A DNA stretch of 38,748 nucleotides, taken from assembly GCA_029563035.1 (NCBI GenBank), contig JAKQTP010000274.1, positions 1 through 38,748 on the forward strand. Direction: 5' to 3'. Within the stretch, counting starts at the first letter, position 1. The number at the start of each line of letters is the position of its first letter. Of this stretch, positions 20,043-28,064 are shown piece after piece. The notes below the pieces were generated by a model. It did no database searches and was not told the origin of the DNA. It saw nothing but the letters and a program-made list of their open reading frames with translations. This DNA is from an archaeon (lineage in GTDB: Archaea > Iainarchaeota > Iainarchaeia > CSSED10-239). The translations under genes and the position numbers were made by a program.

Positions 20043-20067
20043 TTTATAACTCTTTTATACTTTGCTT
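19981..20067. repeat. Inverted repeat near the start of the distal tRNA transcript
   Basis: AAGCAAAGTAT (19981-19991) is the perfect complement of ATACTTTGCTT (20057-20067), enclosing 65 nt that themselves contain complementary CCAGGT/ACCT-type segments. In the leftward transcript this would form a closed multi-helix domain starting about 30 nt after the predicted start site. It has no U-tract, so it is not a simple terminator. Riboswitch-like or processing roles are possible. Confidence 0.4.
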
Positions 20068-20102
20068 TGTGTGCTAAACAACTATTGTTATTTTTTACTC
20101 TA

Positions 20103-20134
20103 CAAATATACAACCTAAATTTGGTAATTCCAAA
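20103..20134 (-). promoter_or_regulatory. Promoter of the distal tRNA cluster
   Basis: Minus strand: TTTG (20134-20131), 20 bp, TATATTTG (20110-20103). The -33 region is the perfect inverted repeat TTTGGAATTACCAAA (20134-20120), similar to TTTGGTATTATCAAA at the other tRNA promoter. It would transcribe the 32-codon frame, the UUA tRNA-like gene, tRNA-Met and the structured RNA. Confidence 0.7.
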
Positions 20135-20152
20135 TTTTTTAGAAAATATTTT

Positions 20153-20836
20153 CTAATTATTTTTAAATATATTATAAATAATAGGTTTATTTACTAATTC
20201 ATACCTGGAATTAAGAACCGAAGCATTAATAAATGTTATTCCATCTTGCTCTCTTATACCATACCCTTCATGTATATGTCCGAAAACATGATACTTAGGT
20301 TTTACTTCATTTACTTTATTTAATAAATATTCACAACCAACATTTTCACCAGGGTTGCTACCAAAGGAATCTAGCAAATCTAAAATTCCTCTTGGAGGTC
20401 CATGTGTAATTAAAATATCTGTATTATTAGGTATTTTATCACATATTTCTCTTAACCAAGGATTTTTATTTGTTGCTTGATAATCTTTAGTTCTGCCATT
20501 AAAAGCCCAATTATAAAAATAAGGTGTCCAAGGAGAACCATAAATATTTATACCATCTATAATAATTGATGAATCCTGAAGATAATGTATATTTTTATAA
20601 TTTTTTAATTCATCTAAACAAAAATTTTTATTATCATTCTCGAAACAAAAATCATGATTACCTGCTATAAAAATTTTATGTTTTGCTGGTTGTTTATCAA
20701 ACCAATTTATAAATTTAGTAAAATCAATTATAGAGCCTCTGTTAGAGAAATCTCCTGAGTGTATTAATATATCACAAGGTTCTATTTTTAAACCTTCATG
20801 TTTAGTGTGTGTATCACTGATAAAAATTATTTTCAT
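20153..20836 (-). CDS. Calcineurin-like metallophosphoesterase (227 aa)
   Basis: All five metallophosphoesterase motifs are visible: FISDTHTKH (D-x-H at the N-terminus), LIHSGDFSNRGS (GD), IAGNHDFCFE (GNHD), ITHGPPRG (TH) and VFGHIHEGYG (GHxH). The size and the GHIH-EGYG ending resemble the small MPPED/Icc-like phosphodiesterases that cleave cyclic nucleotides or phosphodiesters; the real substrate is unknown. The stop is TAG at 20155-20153, just upstream of the distal tRNA promoter. It starts 12 bases after the Ntn-hydrolase-like gene. Confidence 0.85.
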   Translation of the reverse strand: MKIIFISDTHTKHEGLKIEPCDILIHSGDFSNRGSIIDFTKFINWFDKQPAKHKIFIAGNHDFCFENDNKNFCLDELKNYKNIHYLQDSSIIIDGINIYGSPWTPYFYNWAFNGRTKDYQATNKNPWLREICDKIPNNTDILITHGPPRGILDLLDSFGSNPGENVGCEYLLNKVNEVKPKYHVFGHIHEGYGIREQDGITFINASVLNSRYELVNKPIIYNIFKNN

Positions 20837-20848
20837 AATTAGAAATTA

Positions 20849-21670
20849 TTATTTTAAATCTTTTAACAAAGTTAATTTTATTTTTCTTATTTCTTTAGGT
20901 CTCTTGTCAATTATTTTTTTTATTTTGCAAGCATCTTTATTATATCTAAGAATCATAACATTATTCATAGTGTCAAAAAGCATTTGCATTGTGGTATATA
21001 AATTACCTTCTTTAACAATATTTCTATTAGGTTGAAACCTTGAATCCCAATTGATGTAATCTTTTGATAAACTATTTAATATTTTCTCATAAGAAAGTTG
21101 ACTGGTATCTAGATTATCTAATTCTTTCTTTGATATAATTTGCCTTGAAGTTGTAGAAATTTTTGCTTGCCCTCTTATATAACCCGTTTTCTTAATATTA
21201 TGTCCATGATTAGTTCTAACTTCAATATCGTTATCTATGGTCTCTAAATGTAACTTCGAGTTAGGTATGCATTCTAAACTATAAGATTTATTTTTGTTAT
21301 TTATAAAAGTATGACCATTTAATCTATTTGGCAATAAGAGAGCCTTGATAAGAGAGTTAAATTTATCTTGCTTTAAAGCTCTTAATATTATTTTTCCTTC
21401 TCTGGATATTTTATTTGTTTTTCTTTGTTTGTTTATTTCGCTTTCATCATACTCAACCATCAAAGAAGAATTTATCAAAGCTAAGCCATTAGAGTTTATG
21501 CCTTCTATCCATCCGGTTTTTAAATCTATATAATAACATAATTCCAAATCTTTCTCTAAAATATAATCTCTAACAATTATAATTTCAGGTTTATAATTTC
21601 TATCCCTGTTTTTTACCAAGATATTTTTATTAACATTTGAAATCTTAGATATTACACATTCTTTTATCAT
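20849..21670 (-). CDS. Ntn-hydrolase-like protein (273 aa)
   Basis: The N-terminal half resembles the acyl-transferase/NRDE-type Ntn-hydrolase layout: a Cys at position 5 (MIKECVISK), a K-N-R-D-R motif (about residues 20-24, like N-R-D in NRDE/TANGO2 and peptidase C45 relatives) and GWIEGINSNGLALINSSLMV (like G-x-x-G-x-N-x-x-G-L-x-x-x-N). Such enzymes cleave or transfer amide-linked acyl groups. The catalytic Cys would need to be exposed by processing or by Met removal, which cannot be judged. The C-terminal 120 residues are basic and unassigned. Confidence 0.5.
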   Translation of the reverse strand: MIKECVISKISNVNKNILVKNRDRNYKPEIIIVRDYILEKDLELCYYIDLKTGWIEGINSNGLALINSSLMVEYDESEINKQRKTNKISREGKIILRALKQDKFNSLIKALLLPNRLNGHTFINNKNKSYSLECIPNSKLHLETIDNDIEVRTNHGHNIKKTGYIRGQAKISTTSRQIISKKELDNLDTSQLSYEKILNSLSKDYINWDSRFQPNRNIVKEGNLYTTMQMLFDTMNNVMILRYNKDACKIKKIIDKRPKEIRKIKLTLLKDLK

Positions 21671-21690
21671 TACTTTTAAATATTATAGAC

Positions 21691-21731
21691 AAAAAAAAAT
21701 CTAGGAATGAAAAAAACAAACCTAGATTTTT
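21691..21731 (-). terminator. Intrinsic terminator
   Basis: On the minus strand AAAAATCTAGG pairs with CCTAGATTTTT (11 bp, 15-nt loop rich in T), followed by a run of T. It ends the transcript of the 118-aa gene at 21753-22109 and separates the replication block from the phosphoesterase genes. The A-run on the other side makes it potentially bidirectional. Confidence 0.7.
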
Positions 21732-21752
21732 ATCTATATAATTAATTATTTT

Positions 21753-22109
21753 TTACAAAACTATATTTACGCCTCTAAAAATAGGTAATTTTGTTACTTT
21801 GTTAGATTTGATAAACTCGGCAATTTCATAATTGTAATTTTTCCCATTGTTATTGTTCATTAACAACTCAAGAGGTGTATAACTATCTTTACCTCTTCTT
21901 CCATCGGCGCTGAAAAGATTAGTTGATACTCTCTCTTTTAAGTTTCTTGCACCAGGAGATTTAGAATTGGTAAACATAACCTCATAAACAGAATTTTGCT
22001 TACCAATCCTCTTTAAAATTAAATTCTTTCTTTGGCTTTCATTTAAAGCATTTTTTAATGCTTTTGCTTCTCTTCTTGCATAACGCAAAAGTGTTTCTTG
22101 ATTAATCAT
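21753..22109 (-). CDS. Hypothetical basic protein (118 aa)
   Basis: The protein begins MINQETLLRYARREAKALKN, a basic amphipathic helix, then SVYEVMFTNSKSPGARNLKE and a C-terminal beta-like part (PIFRGVNIVL). It is highly positively charged, so it is possibly a nucleic-acid or virion-associated protein. No family recognised. It is followed directly by the terminator at 21691-21731. Confidence 0.65.
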   Translation of the reverse strand: MINQETLLRYARREAKALKNALNESQRKNLILKRIGKQNSVYEVMFTNSKSPGARNLKERVSTNLFSADGRRGKDSYTPLELLMNNNNGKNYNYEIAEFIKSNKVTKLPIFRGVNIVL

Positions 22110-22166
22110 TTTTTATTATTTTTAAATTTTATTAATAATGTAAAAATAGTAATTAATTTTTATATT

Positions 22167-22538
22167 TCAAAACTTTTTTGCTAATATTTTATCAATATTT
22201 TTTTTAATCTTGGTTAAATTATTATTTTTCTCTATATTGTAATTTAATTTGTTTTTATTTATGTCTGAATCATCATAAAATAATAGATATTTAGTAAATT
22301 CATCTATGCCAAAAAAATCTTCACACATCTCATAGAAATCTAATTTACTCTTATTATGTATTATATCTGCGCCTATAGATTTAAAATCATCAGGAAAAAT
22401 AATCGGGATTGAATAATAAAGCAAAGTTAATTCATCTTTTAAATCAACTTTAATACAAACTAAATTAATTTTCTCAGAGGATAATTTATTTAAATTATCT
22501 CTTAAAGTTTTTAACCTATTTTTCTGTACTATCTTCAT
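22167..22538 (-). CDS. Hypothetical protein (123 aa)
   Basis: A 123-aa, Lys/Asn/Asp-rich soluble protein with a hydrophobic core segment (IPIIFPDDFKSIGADIIHN) and a basic C-terminus. It overlaps the upstream 157-aa gene by 23 bases in another frame. The function is unknown. Confidence 0.6.
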   Translation of the reverse strand: MKIVQKNRLKTLRDNLNKLSSEKINLVCIKVDLKDELTLLYYSIPIIFPDDFKSIGADIIHNKSKLDFYEMCEDFFGIDEFTKYLLFYDDSDINKNKLNYNIEKNNNLTKIKKNIDKILAKKF

Positions 22539-22989
22539 AAACCTTCTGTATAATTATGTTTTCTGTAAATGCAAGAATTTTAAAAGGACTATATTTAAAC
22601 TCTGAACATGATTTCACACATGGTAAATTTAATAAATTAGAATAAAATTCTGTATCAATTCTTAATGAGTTTATAAAATCATCATTATCACTGACATAAA
22701 AAATTTTAATTGTTTCATAATTGTATAAAAATAAAAAATATTTATCTTTTATCTCTGGATAATTTATTAATCCAATCTTCATTTTTTTAGAAACTTCTGA
22801 TAATTTCTTCTTAGGTATAGAGCTAATTAAATCAAAATTAAAATCTTTAGATAAAATAACCTTGTCATCTTTATAAATTATTTTAAATAAAATTTCATTA
22901 TTTTTTAACTCAAAAGCAACAACATCATCACCAATATTAATACTTGATGGAATAACTCTCTTTATATTATTTAACTCTGATAAAAACAT
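22516..22989 (-). CDS. Hypothetical protein (157 aa)
   Basis: A 157-aa beta-rich protein with alternating hydrophobic strands (ISIPKK, FLFLYNYETIKIFYVSDND). The stop is TAG, followed six codons later by TAA inside the next gene. It lies three bases after the PD-(D/E)XK nuclease gene. No motif recognised. Confidence 0.6.
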   Translation of the reverse strand: MFLSELNNIKRVIPSSINIGDDVVAFELKNNEILFKIIYKDDKVILSKDFNFDLISSIPKKKLSEVSKKMKIGLINYPEIKDKYFLFLYNYETIKIFYVSDNDDFINSLRIDTEFYSNLLNLPCVKSCSEFKYSPFKILAFTENIIIQKVYEDSTEK

Positions 22990-22992
22990 AAC

Positions 22993-23400
22993 TTATGAAA
23001 AAATAGACCAATTATCTTTATACATTTCTAATACGCCTCTACTATCTTTTTTATCTGGGTAAAAAGTATAATGACTTTTTCTTTCTAATTTATTTAAATC
23101 TAATAAATAAAAAGTATCAAAAGGTTCTATATAAACTGCAATAATATCACAATATAATAAATATTTATCAATATTTTCTGATATATTTAATACCCAAAGT
23201 TCTTTTCTCCCTTTACCTTGATTTTTTGTACAAGAAATTGTCTTAACTTGTACTTTAAATAATTTTTTTTTATTATCTACAATAAAATCATAATCTGAAG
23301 AATCAGTTAGAGGTTTACTGCAATTTAAATTGAATCTAAAACAAACAGAAGCGAAAATCATTTCACCTACCATTCCTATACTTGAATTTTTATTTTTCAA
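22993..23400 (-). CDS. PD-(D/E)XK endonuclease-like protein (135 aa)
   Basis: The motif order is GMVGEMIFASVCF (an early helix with the conserved Glu), YDFIVDNKKKLFKVQVKT (the D...(x)VK core: D about residue 38, Q-V-K at 50-52). This matches the small PD-(D/E)XK nucleases related to Holliday-junction resolvases and intron-encoded endonucleases. The size (135 aa) is right for a single catalytic domain. Located next to the phage DNA polymerase, it may act in recombination or branch resolution, or it may be a homing enzyme. It overlaps the polymerase stop by 11 bases. Confidence 0.7.
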   Translation of the reverse strand: MKNKNSSIGMVGEMIFASVCFRFNLNCSKPLTDSSDYDFIVDNKKKLFKVQVKTISCTKNQGKGRKELWVLNISENIDKYLLYCDIIAVYIEPFDTFYLLDLNKLERKSHYTFYPDKKDSRGVLEMYKDNWSIFS

Positions 23401-24739
23401 AATTTTCTTTTAAATATTGTTTTTCTATGTTAAAATTAAAACCTTTATAATTACTAATTAGTGTTTTTTCAATATCATCTATTAAATCTTTCTCATCTTT
23501 ATCTATATTGATAATTATAGAGTCAAAAATTTGTGTTAATATTTTCGTCTTTTTATTCTTTAATTTCTGATATAATAATATCATCTTATAAATTATTATA
23601 TCAGAAGCTGTAGAAGAAATATAATTACTCAATAAACCATTTATTTTCTTTGGTAAAATAATTCTTCCAAAATAATTTTTAATATTATTGTTTTTATTAT
23701 ATTCTTCTAATAATTTATCATTTAAAGTTTTTTTTGGTATTAATAATTTATTCTCAAGATAATTAAGTTGCTGGTCATTTAATTCTCTCTTAAAATCATC
23801 AATATTGCCACCATAAAGAATTTTGAAATTTAAATTCTTTGCCTCCGTCCTCTTTGAAATATCTCCTAATAATCTTTTAGCTGTTTCTAAATGAGGGTCA
23901 TAATTTAATTCTATCCCTAATATCTGATATAATATTCTATATTCAAAAGAAGAGAAATCAAATTCTATTATTTCATCTCCTTCATTAATGGGTAATATCA
24001 ATTCTCTTTTTTCTTCTTTTGTTAATCCTTGAATATATATTCTTTCATCTTTGCAAAATATCCTTCCGGTAACTTTACTTATACCCTCATATTTTAATTT
24101 TATATTTCCCAAGCCTCTTATATTTATAAAAGTATCTGAGAGTTTATCTTCAACATATTTTGCTCTCTTTAAATTTTTAAAATCTTTGTTCTCAATCTGT
24201 AAATAATCTTTATATAAAAATAAAGGAAAATATTTTATATCAAAATTCCTAGACCATTTTTTTAAATAAAAATTAAAATCAAAATATCCATTATTTGTAT
24301 AATAGATTAATTTATAATCTGAATATTTAATTATATTTTTTTGCTTTAATATTTGTTTTAATGAAGTCTTGTAATATTCTGAAACAAAGTATAACACATC
24401 TATATAAGTGTAAAAAATCGTACTTAGATTACAGAATATAATGTATTTATCATCAGAGTAATAAAATAATTCTCCATCTATTTGTTCTATAACCTTTAAA
24501 TCATAAAAAAAAGATAATTTTAAACCTCTTGTTAATTCTAAAAATTTATTTTGTTTATTTTCTTCAATTAAATTTTTTATTCTATCTTCAGAATAACCTT
24601 CTTCTTCTGAATAACAGTAATATTTTGCATTAGGATTGTAACCAACAGAAAAATGTTCTTCTTTAAAAGAATCTATTTTTTTAAAGAAATCTATTTGATA
24701 ATCTTTTTTTGAATAATACTCTCCTACATAATCGAACAT
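23390..24739 (-). CDS. Family A DNA polymerase, minimal (449 aa)
   Basis: The polymerase core is recognisable in order: TGRIFC (224-229), motif A EFDFSSFEYRI with D261, motif B KRTEAKNLNFKILYGG (R297, K301, Y309), LLSNYISSTASDII (369-382), and motif C QIFDSIII with D406. The catalytic Asp pair is kept, but motif C lacks the usual H-D-E (here F-D-S). The N-terminal 180 residues do not show an exonuclease motif. It is smaller than Pol I or T7 polymerase (about 600-900 aa), close to a polymerase domain alone. It is probably the replicative polymerase, with proofreading perhaps provided by the separate exonuclease at 14863. Confidence 0.85.
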   Translation of the reverse strand: MFDYVGEYYSKKDYQIDFFKKIDSFKEEHFSVGYNPNAKYYCYSEEEGYSEDRIKNLIEENKQNKFLELTRGLKLSFFYDLKVIEQIDGELFYYSDDKYIIFCNLSTIFYTYIDVLYFVSEYYKTSLKQILKQKNIIKYSDYKLIYYTNNGYFDFNFYLKKWSRNFDIKYFPLFLYKDYLQIENKDFKNLKRAKYVEDKLSDTFINIRGLGNIKLKYEGISKVTGRIFCKDERIYIQGLTKEEKRELILPINEGDEIIEFDFSSFEYRILYQILGIELNYDPHLETAKRLLGDISKRTEAKNLNFKILYGGNIDDFKRELNDQQLNYLENKLLIPKKTLNDKLLEEYNKNNNIKNYFGRIILPKKINGLLSNYISSTASDIIIYKMILLYQKLKNKKTKILTQIFDSIIINIDKDEKDLIDDIEKTLISNYKGFNFNIEKQYLKENFEK

Positions 24740-24741
24740 AA

Positions 24742-25113
24742 TTATATATTTTTTCTTATTCTTAATTTAGCTCTTGTTTCATCTGGTGCATCATTTATTT
24801 TTCTTAAAATAATATTTTTTGAATCATTCATCATTTTTATTTTCATTTTATAAACTTTGGACATATATTCACTTGAACAAGATGGTGAGCAAAATTTCTT
24901 GGTTTTTTCCTTTGTAAGTATTTCTTTTTTACAAAACTCATTTTTGCAAAATAATTTTAAAATTTTATTTTTTGAATTTTCAGCCCCATAAACTTTTTTA
25001 CACTCATTAGAGCAAAAATTCTTCTTGTATAAATTTAAAACAGATAAAAATTGCCAATAGGTTTTATTGCAAAGAGTACATCTTACTTTTTTTTGCTTAC
25101 CCTTCTTTGCCAA
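24742..25113 (-). CDS. Zinc-finger protein (123 aa)
   Basis: Two treble-clef-like zinc fingers are apparent. One is CTLCNKTYW...FCSNECKKVYG in the N-terminal half. The second is FCKNEFCKKEILTKEKTKKF then CSPSCSSEYM. A Lys-rich first nine residues and a basic tail (RIRKNI) fit a DNA- or RNA-binding protein. The arrangement resembles the finger parts found with phage HNH/GIY-YIG homing enzymes, but no nuclease domain follows. It overlaps the 97-aa gene by 17 bases. Confidence 0.65.
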   Translation of the reverse strand: MAKKGKQKKVRCTLCNKTYWQFLSVLNLYKKNFCSNECKKVYGAENSKNKILKLFCKNEFCKKEILTKEKTKKFCSPSCSSEYMSKVYKMKIKMMNDSKNIILRKINDAPDETRAKLRIRKNI

Positions 25114-25390
25114 GATATTTATTTATTTTTTGTCTCATTACCTTTTTAGATGATGGATGCAAGATAACTCCTCCTCTATCATCTTTATAAAAATATTTAC
25201 CTCCTTGTTCTGCCAAATATACCCTACCTGAAAATAAAGGAGTGATTACATTTATTGATTTTGGCAATTCATCATCACTCGATGGTGTAAATAAAATATT
25301 TATTTTTTCTAAAATTTTATTTACCTTTTCTTTATCTATATTTTCATCTATTAAGATTTTAAAAATTTGCCTTTTAATGTATTCATTCAT
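25097..25390 (-). CDS. Hypothetical protein (97 aa)
   Basis: A 97-aa protein with a helical N-terminal half (ILIDENIDKEKVNKILEKIN) and a beta-like C-terminal half containing YLAEQGGKYFYKDDRGG. No family recognised. It lies in the replication block between a zinc-finger gene and a 118-aa gene, all with spacings of a few bases. Confidence 0.6.
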   Translation of the reverse strand: MNEYIKRQIFKILIDENIDKEKVNKILEKINILFTPSSDDELPKSINVITPLFSGRVYLAEQGGKYFYKDDRGGVILHPSSKKVMRQKINKYLGKEG

Positions 25391-25394
25391 AAAA

Positions 25395-25751
25395 TTAATT
25401 TAAATAAGAGTAAATAATTTCTTTTGCTGATATTGGGTCTATAAGTGCAGTATTTTTTAATAAAATACAATCTTTTACTTTTTGTTGAGTATTATTAAAA
25501 TCAGTATAATCGTATAAATTGACTTCTAGGTTTTTATATTTTTTATATAAATCTACATTTATTGAAATAAAATAAATTTCTTGCAAACCATTTTTATTTT
25601 TTTTATTATAACCTTCCTCTATTTGTTTATTTAATTTATCAAGAGAGTCCAATATATAATATTCAAAATCTTCTTTATTTTCAGGATAAATTAATCCATC
25701 AATAATAACTCTATTTTTAAATGTTTCTTCTATTATTTTAATTAAATTCAT
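25395..25751 (-). CDS. Hypothetical protein (118 aa)
   Basis: The protein begins MNLIKIIEETFKNRVIIDGL and is mixed alpha/beta, ending SAKEIIYSYLN. No catalytic motif is visible. It is part of the replication-block transcript, four bases upstream of the 97-aa gene. Confidence 0.6.
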   Translation of the reverse strand: MNLIKIIEETFKNRVIIDGLIYPENKEDFEYYILDSLDKLNKQIEEGYNKKNKNGLQEIYFISINVDLYKKYKNLEVNLYDYTDFNNTQQKVKDCILLKNTALIDPISAKEIIYSYLN

Positions 25752-25770
25752 ATCTTATTATTTAAATAAA

Positions 25771-26232
25771 TTATTGAACCTTAAATATAAATTTAGTTAT
25801 AGCTTTCATTTTAGATGGAATATAATTTCTTAATATTTTTGATTGTATTTTAAGGCTAACATCATGAATAAAATATAATAAATAATCTGATGGTATTTTT
25901 GTTTTTATTAATTGCAAAGCTTTTGATTCATCAATATTTATATTCTCATTTTGTTTTTTTAACAAAGATAACTGATTTTCTAATTCTTTTTTTAACTCTT
26001 TGTCTTTTAAAGTAATTATTTTTTGTAAATCATAAGGTGAATACCTTAAATTCAAACCATAAATTCTATCAAGTCTCTTTTCCACAACATAAATAAAAGG
26101 AAAATAATCATTAATTGTATCTCCATAATAATTAAAACTTAAGAGCATTCCCTCTTCTATTTCTCTAAGAGAACAATTTTTTTTATTAAAATGATTTTTA
26201 ACTTGAAGAGGTCTAGGTCTTAATTTACTCAT
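25771..26232 (-). CDS. Hypothetical phage protein (153 aa)
   Basis: The central segment (GMLLSFNYYG...DYFPFIYVVEKRLDRIYGLN followed by LRYSPYD) follows a pattern, G-x-L-x-x-F-x-Y...Y-x-P-x-x-x-x...G-L-N-x-x-Y-x-P, that I associate with an uncharacterised protein of T4-like and marine phages sometimes labelled a DNA end protector. This is only a resemblance. The C-terminal part is a basic helix. It contains an intact in-frame A8 run, in contrast to the frameshifted genes at 12318 and 14586. Confidence 0.55.
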   Translation of the reverse strand: MSKLRPRPLQVKNHFNKKNCSLREIEEGMLLSFNYYGDTINDYFPFIYVVEKRLDRIYGLNLRYSPYDLQKIITLKDKELKKELENQLSLLKKQNENINIDESKALQLIKTKIPSDYLLYFIHDVSLKIQSKILRNYIPSKMKAITKFIFKVQ

Positions 26233-26238
26233 GATATT

Positions 26239-26787
26239 TTAAATTTTATCTTTTTTAATACCATAACTTTCTAACAAATTGTCTAGAATATCTTTTTTCT
26301 TGCTAATATTCATCATTTTTATTCTTTTAATTAAATTACCAAAAGGTAAAACTATTCTATAAGCCATAACTTCTTGTTCAGGATTTATTTCTAATCCATT
26401 TGCATAGTCATGATGTCCATCAATTAATCTATAATCTTGAGAACAAATATAAATTCTAGATAACCATTGTTTAGAATTTGCATTTATTTTATTTTGTATT
26501 TTACTATAATTTAATTCTCCTTGAGCTGGTTTTAATTTAAATAAAGGAATTTTTATTTTTTTTACTTTAGCCACATTTTGAAAATGTAAAATTAACTCAT
26601 CTAAATCTTCTTTATTTATTTGAGGTAAATCTTTTCTATTAAAACCTAAATTCTCATAAGTAAAATAAATTAATTCTCTAAGAGAAGAGTTTGAACTATT
26701 ACCTAATAAAGTAAATTTGTTTTTTAATAAAGCAACCTTTTCTTCTGATTCTCTTAAGACCTCTTGTATGATATTATTTGTATCCAT
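26239..26787 (-). CDS. ParB/sulfiredoxin-fold protein (182 aa)
   Basis: LFKLKPAQGELNYSKIQNKI, followed by RIYICSQDYRLIDGHHDYAN and EVMAYRIVLPFGN, is the ParB-N/Srx pattern, with the characteristic I-D-G-H-H nucleotide-binding turn (H-H about residues 124-125). Phage proteins of this type are CTP/ATP-binding or nuclease-like ParB relatives. The N-terminal 80 residues are helical. It follows the C-terminal half of the reductase gene, perhaps as a replication accessory. The biochemical role is unknown. Confidence 0.7.
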   Translation of the reverse strand: MDTNNIIQEVLRESEEKVALLKNKFTLLGNSSNSSLRELIYFTYENLGFNRKDLPQINKEDLDELILHFQNVAKVKKIKIPLFKLKPAQGELNYSKIQNKINANSKQWLSRIYICSQDYRLIDGHHDYANGLEINPEQEVMAYRIVLPFGNLIKRIKMMNISKKKDILDNLLESYGIKKDKI

Positions 26788-26816
26788 AAACTTAAATGTT
26801 TTTTATTAAATAGTGT

Positions 26817-28064
26817 TTAGCTTGAACATCCTAAACAATCAAAATCATCATTAGATGTTTTTATCTCTACATTATCATATTCATCAGACATATCAATAGC
26901 TAAATCTTTTGCCCCTGTAGAAATAGGTTTTGTATGTAGATAATAAGAGCCATGCTTAGAACCTCTCTCCCAACCATAAAACATACAAGATGTTATCTTT
27001 GAAACCGTTGGTTCTTTCATAAAAATATTCATTGATTGACCTTGGTCGATAAATATTGCTCTATCCAACATCATATCTATTAAATCAGATTGTTTTATCT
27101 CCCAAATAGTTTTATATTTTTCTCTAAACTCTATAGGTAATGCTGTTATAGATTGTACAGAACCATCATTAAGCATTATTTGTTTTTTTAACCATTCATT
27201 CCACCATCCATTCTCTATCAACTCTTCAATCATAAATTTATTAACAACGATATAATCTTTTTCTTTAACCCTTCTCTTATAGATATTATAATCAAAAGGT
27301 TGAGTCATTTCTGCCGAATTACGAAGGCTGGCCGAGCCAGCTGTTGGCATAACTGTTGTCAGTAAACTATTTTTTAAACCATATTGTTTAATACTTTCTT
27401 TTAATTCTCCCCAATTATATTTGCTATTTTCCTCTACCTCATTTGTCTTATTCCACATATCATATTGCAGGATACCATTTGAGTAGGGACTCCCTTGAAA
27501 ATATTTATATGTAAATTTTTCTATTATTGAATCATTTTGCTCTAATATTCTAAATTTATTAAAATCAATATCCTCTTCATCGCAATATTTTTTAATTAAT
27601 CCTTTAGATAATTCATTAGATGCTCTTAACGCCGAATAATATATACATTCAAATATTTCATAATTTAATCTCTTTGAATCTTCAGAAACAAAAGATTTAA
27701 AATCCATTAATAAGAAAGTGTCTGCTAATGCTTGAACTCCTAAACCAATTGCTCTTTGCTCCTTTCCACCTCTTTCTCCAGATGGGTTCGAATATCCATT
27801 TATATCTATAACATTATTTAATTGTTTTACTTGAAAAGCTACGTCTCTTCCTAAATGTTCAAAATCAAATATTTTATTTTTTACATATAATTTTAATATA
27901 AAAGATGTTAATGTGCATATTGCCTCTGTTTGAGAATCTGTATATTGAATGACCTCTGAACAGTTATGTACTAATATATCATTCGCATAAAAATTATGAT
28001 TATCCTCTATTGTTAAATCATAAACTTCAAACTTTTGTTTTAATTTTTCTATTCTTATTGCCAT
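26817..28064 (-). CDS. nrdA: Ribonucleotide reductase large subunit, C-terminal half with split-intein C fragment
   Basis: Residues 1-34 are a split-intein C-fragment: VYDLTIEDNHNFYAND then ILVHN, ending in the His-Asn needed for splicing. Residue 35 onward is the reductase: CSEVIQYTDSQTEAIC starts with the position of the thiyl-radical cysteine and contains the redox cysteine, then GLGVQALAD, QGSPYSNGILQ, TTVMPTAGSASLRNS, and the C-terminal CLGC redox pair (FDCLGCSS). It joins the N-terminal half at 29206-30792 to give an 801-residue product, the usual size. It overlaps the homing endonuclease stop by ten bases. It is inactive unless spliced in trans. Confidence 0.9.
   Translation of the reverse strand: MAIRIEKLKQKFEVYDLTIEDNHNFYANDILVHNCSEVIQYTDSQTEAICTLTSFILKLYVKNKIFDFEHLGRDVAFQVKQLNNVIDINGYSNPSGERGGKEQRAIGLGVQALADTFLLMDFKSFVSEDSKRLNYEIFECIYYSALRASNELSKGLIKKYCDEEDIDFNKFRILEQNDSIIEKFTYKYFQGSPYSNGILQYDMWNKTNEVEENSKYNWGELKESIKQYGLKNSLLTTVMPTAGSASLRNSAEMTQPFDYNIYKRRVKEKDYIVVNKFMIEELIENGWWNEWLKKQIMLNDGSVQSITALPIEFREKYKTIWEIKQSDLIDMMLDRAIFIDQGQSMNIFMKEPTVSKITSCMFYGWERGSKHGSYYLHTKPISTGAKDLAIDMSDEYDNVEIKTSNDDFDCLGCSS

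Noticed and set aside
25784..25791. A TATATTTA on the minus strand
   Set aside because: It lies inside the coding end of the 153-aa gene and has no TTTG at the expected spacing.
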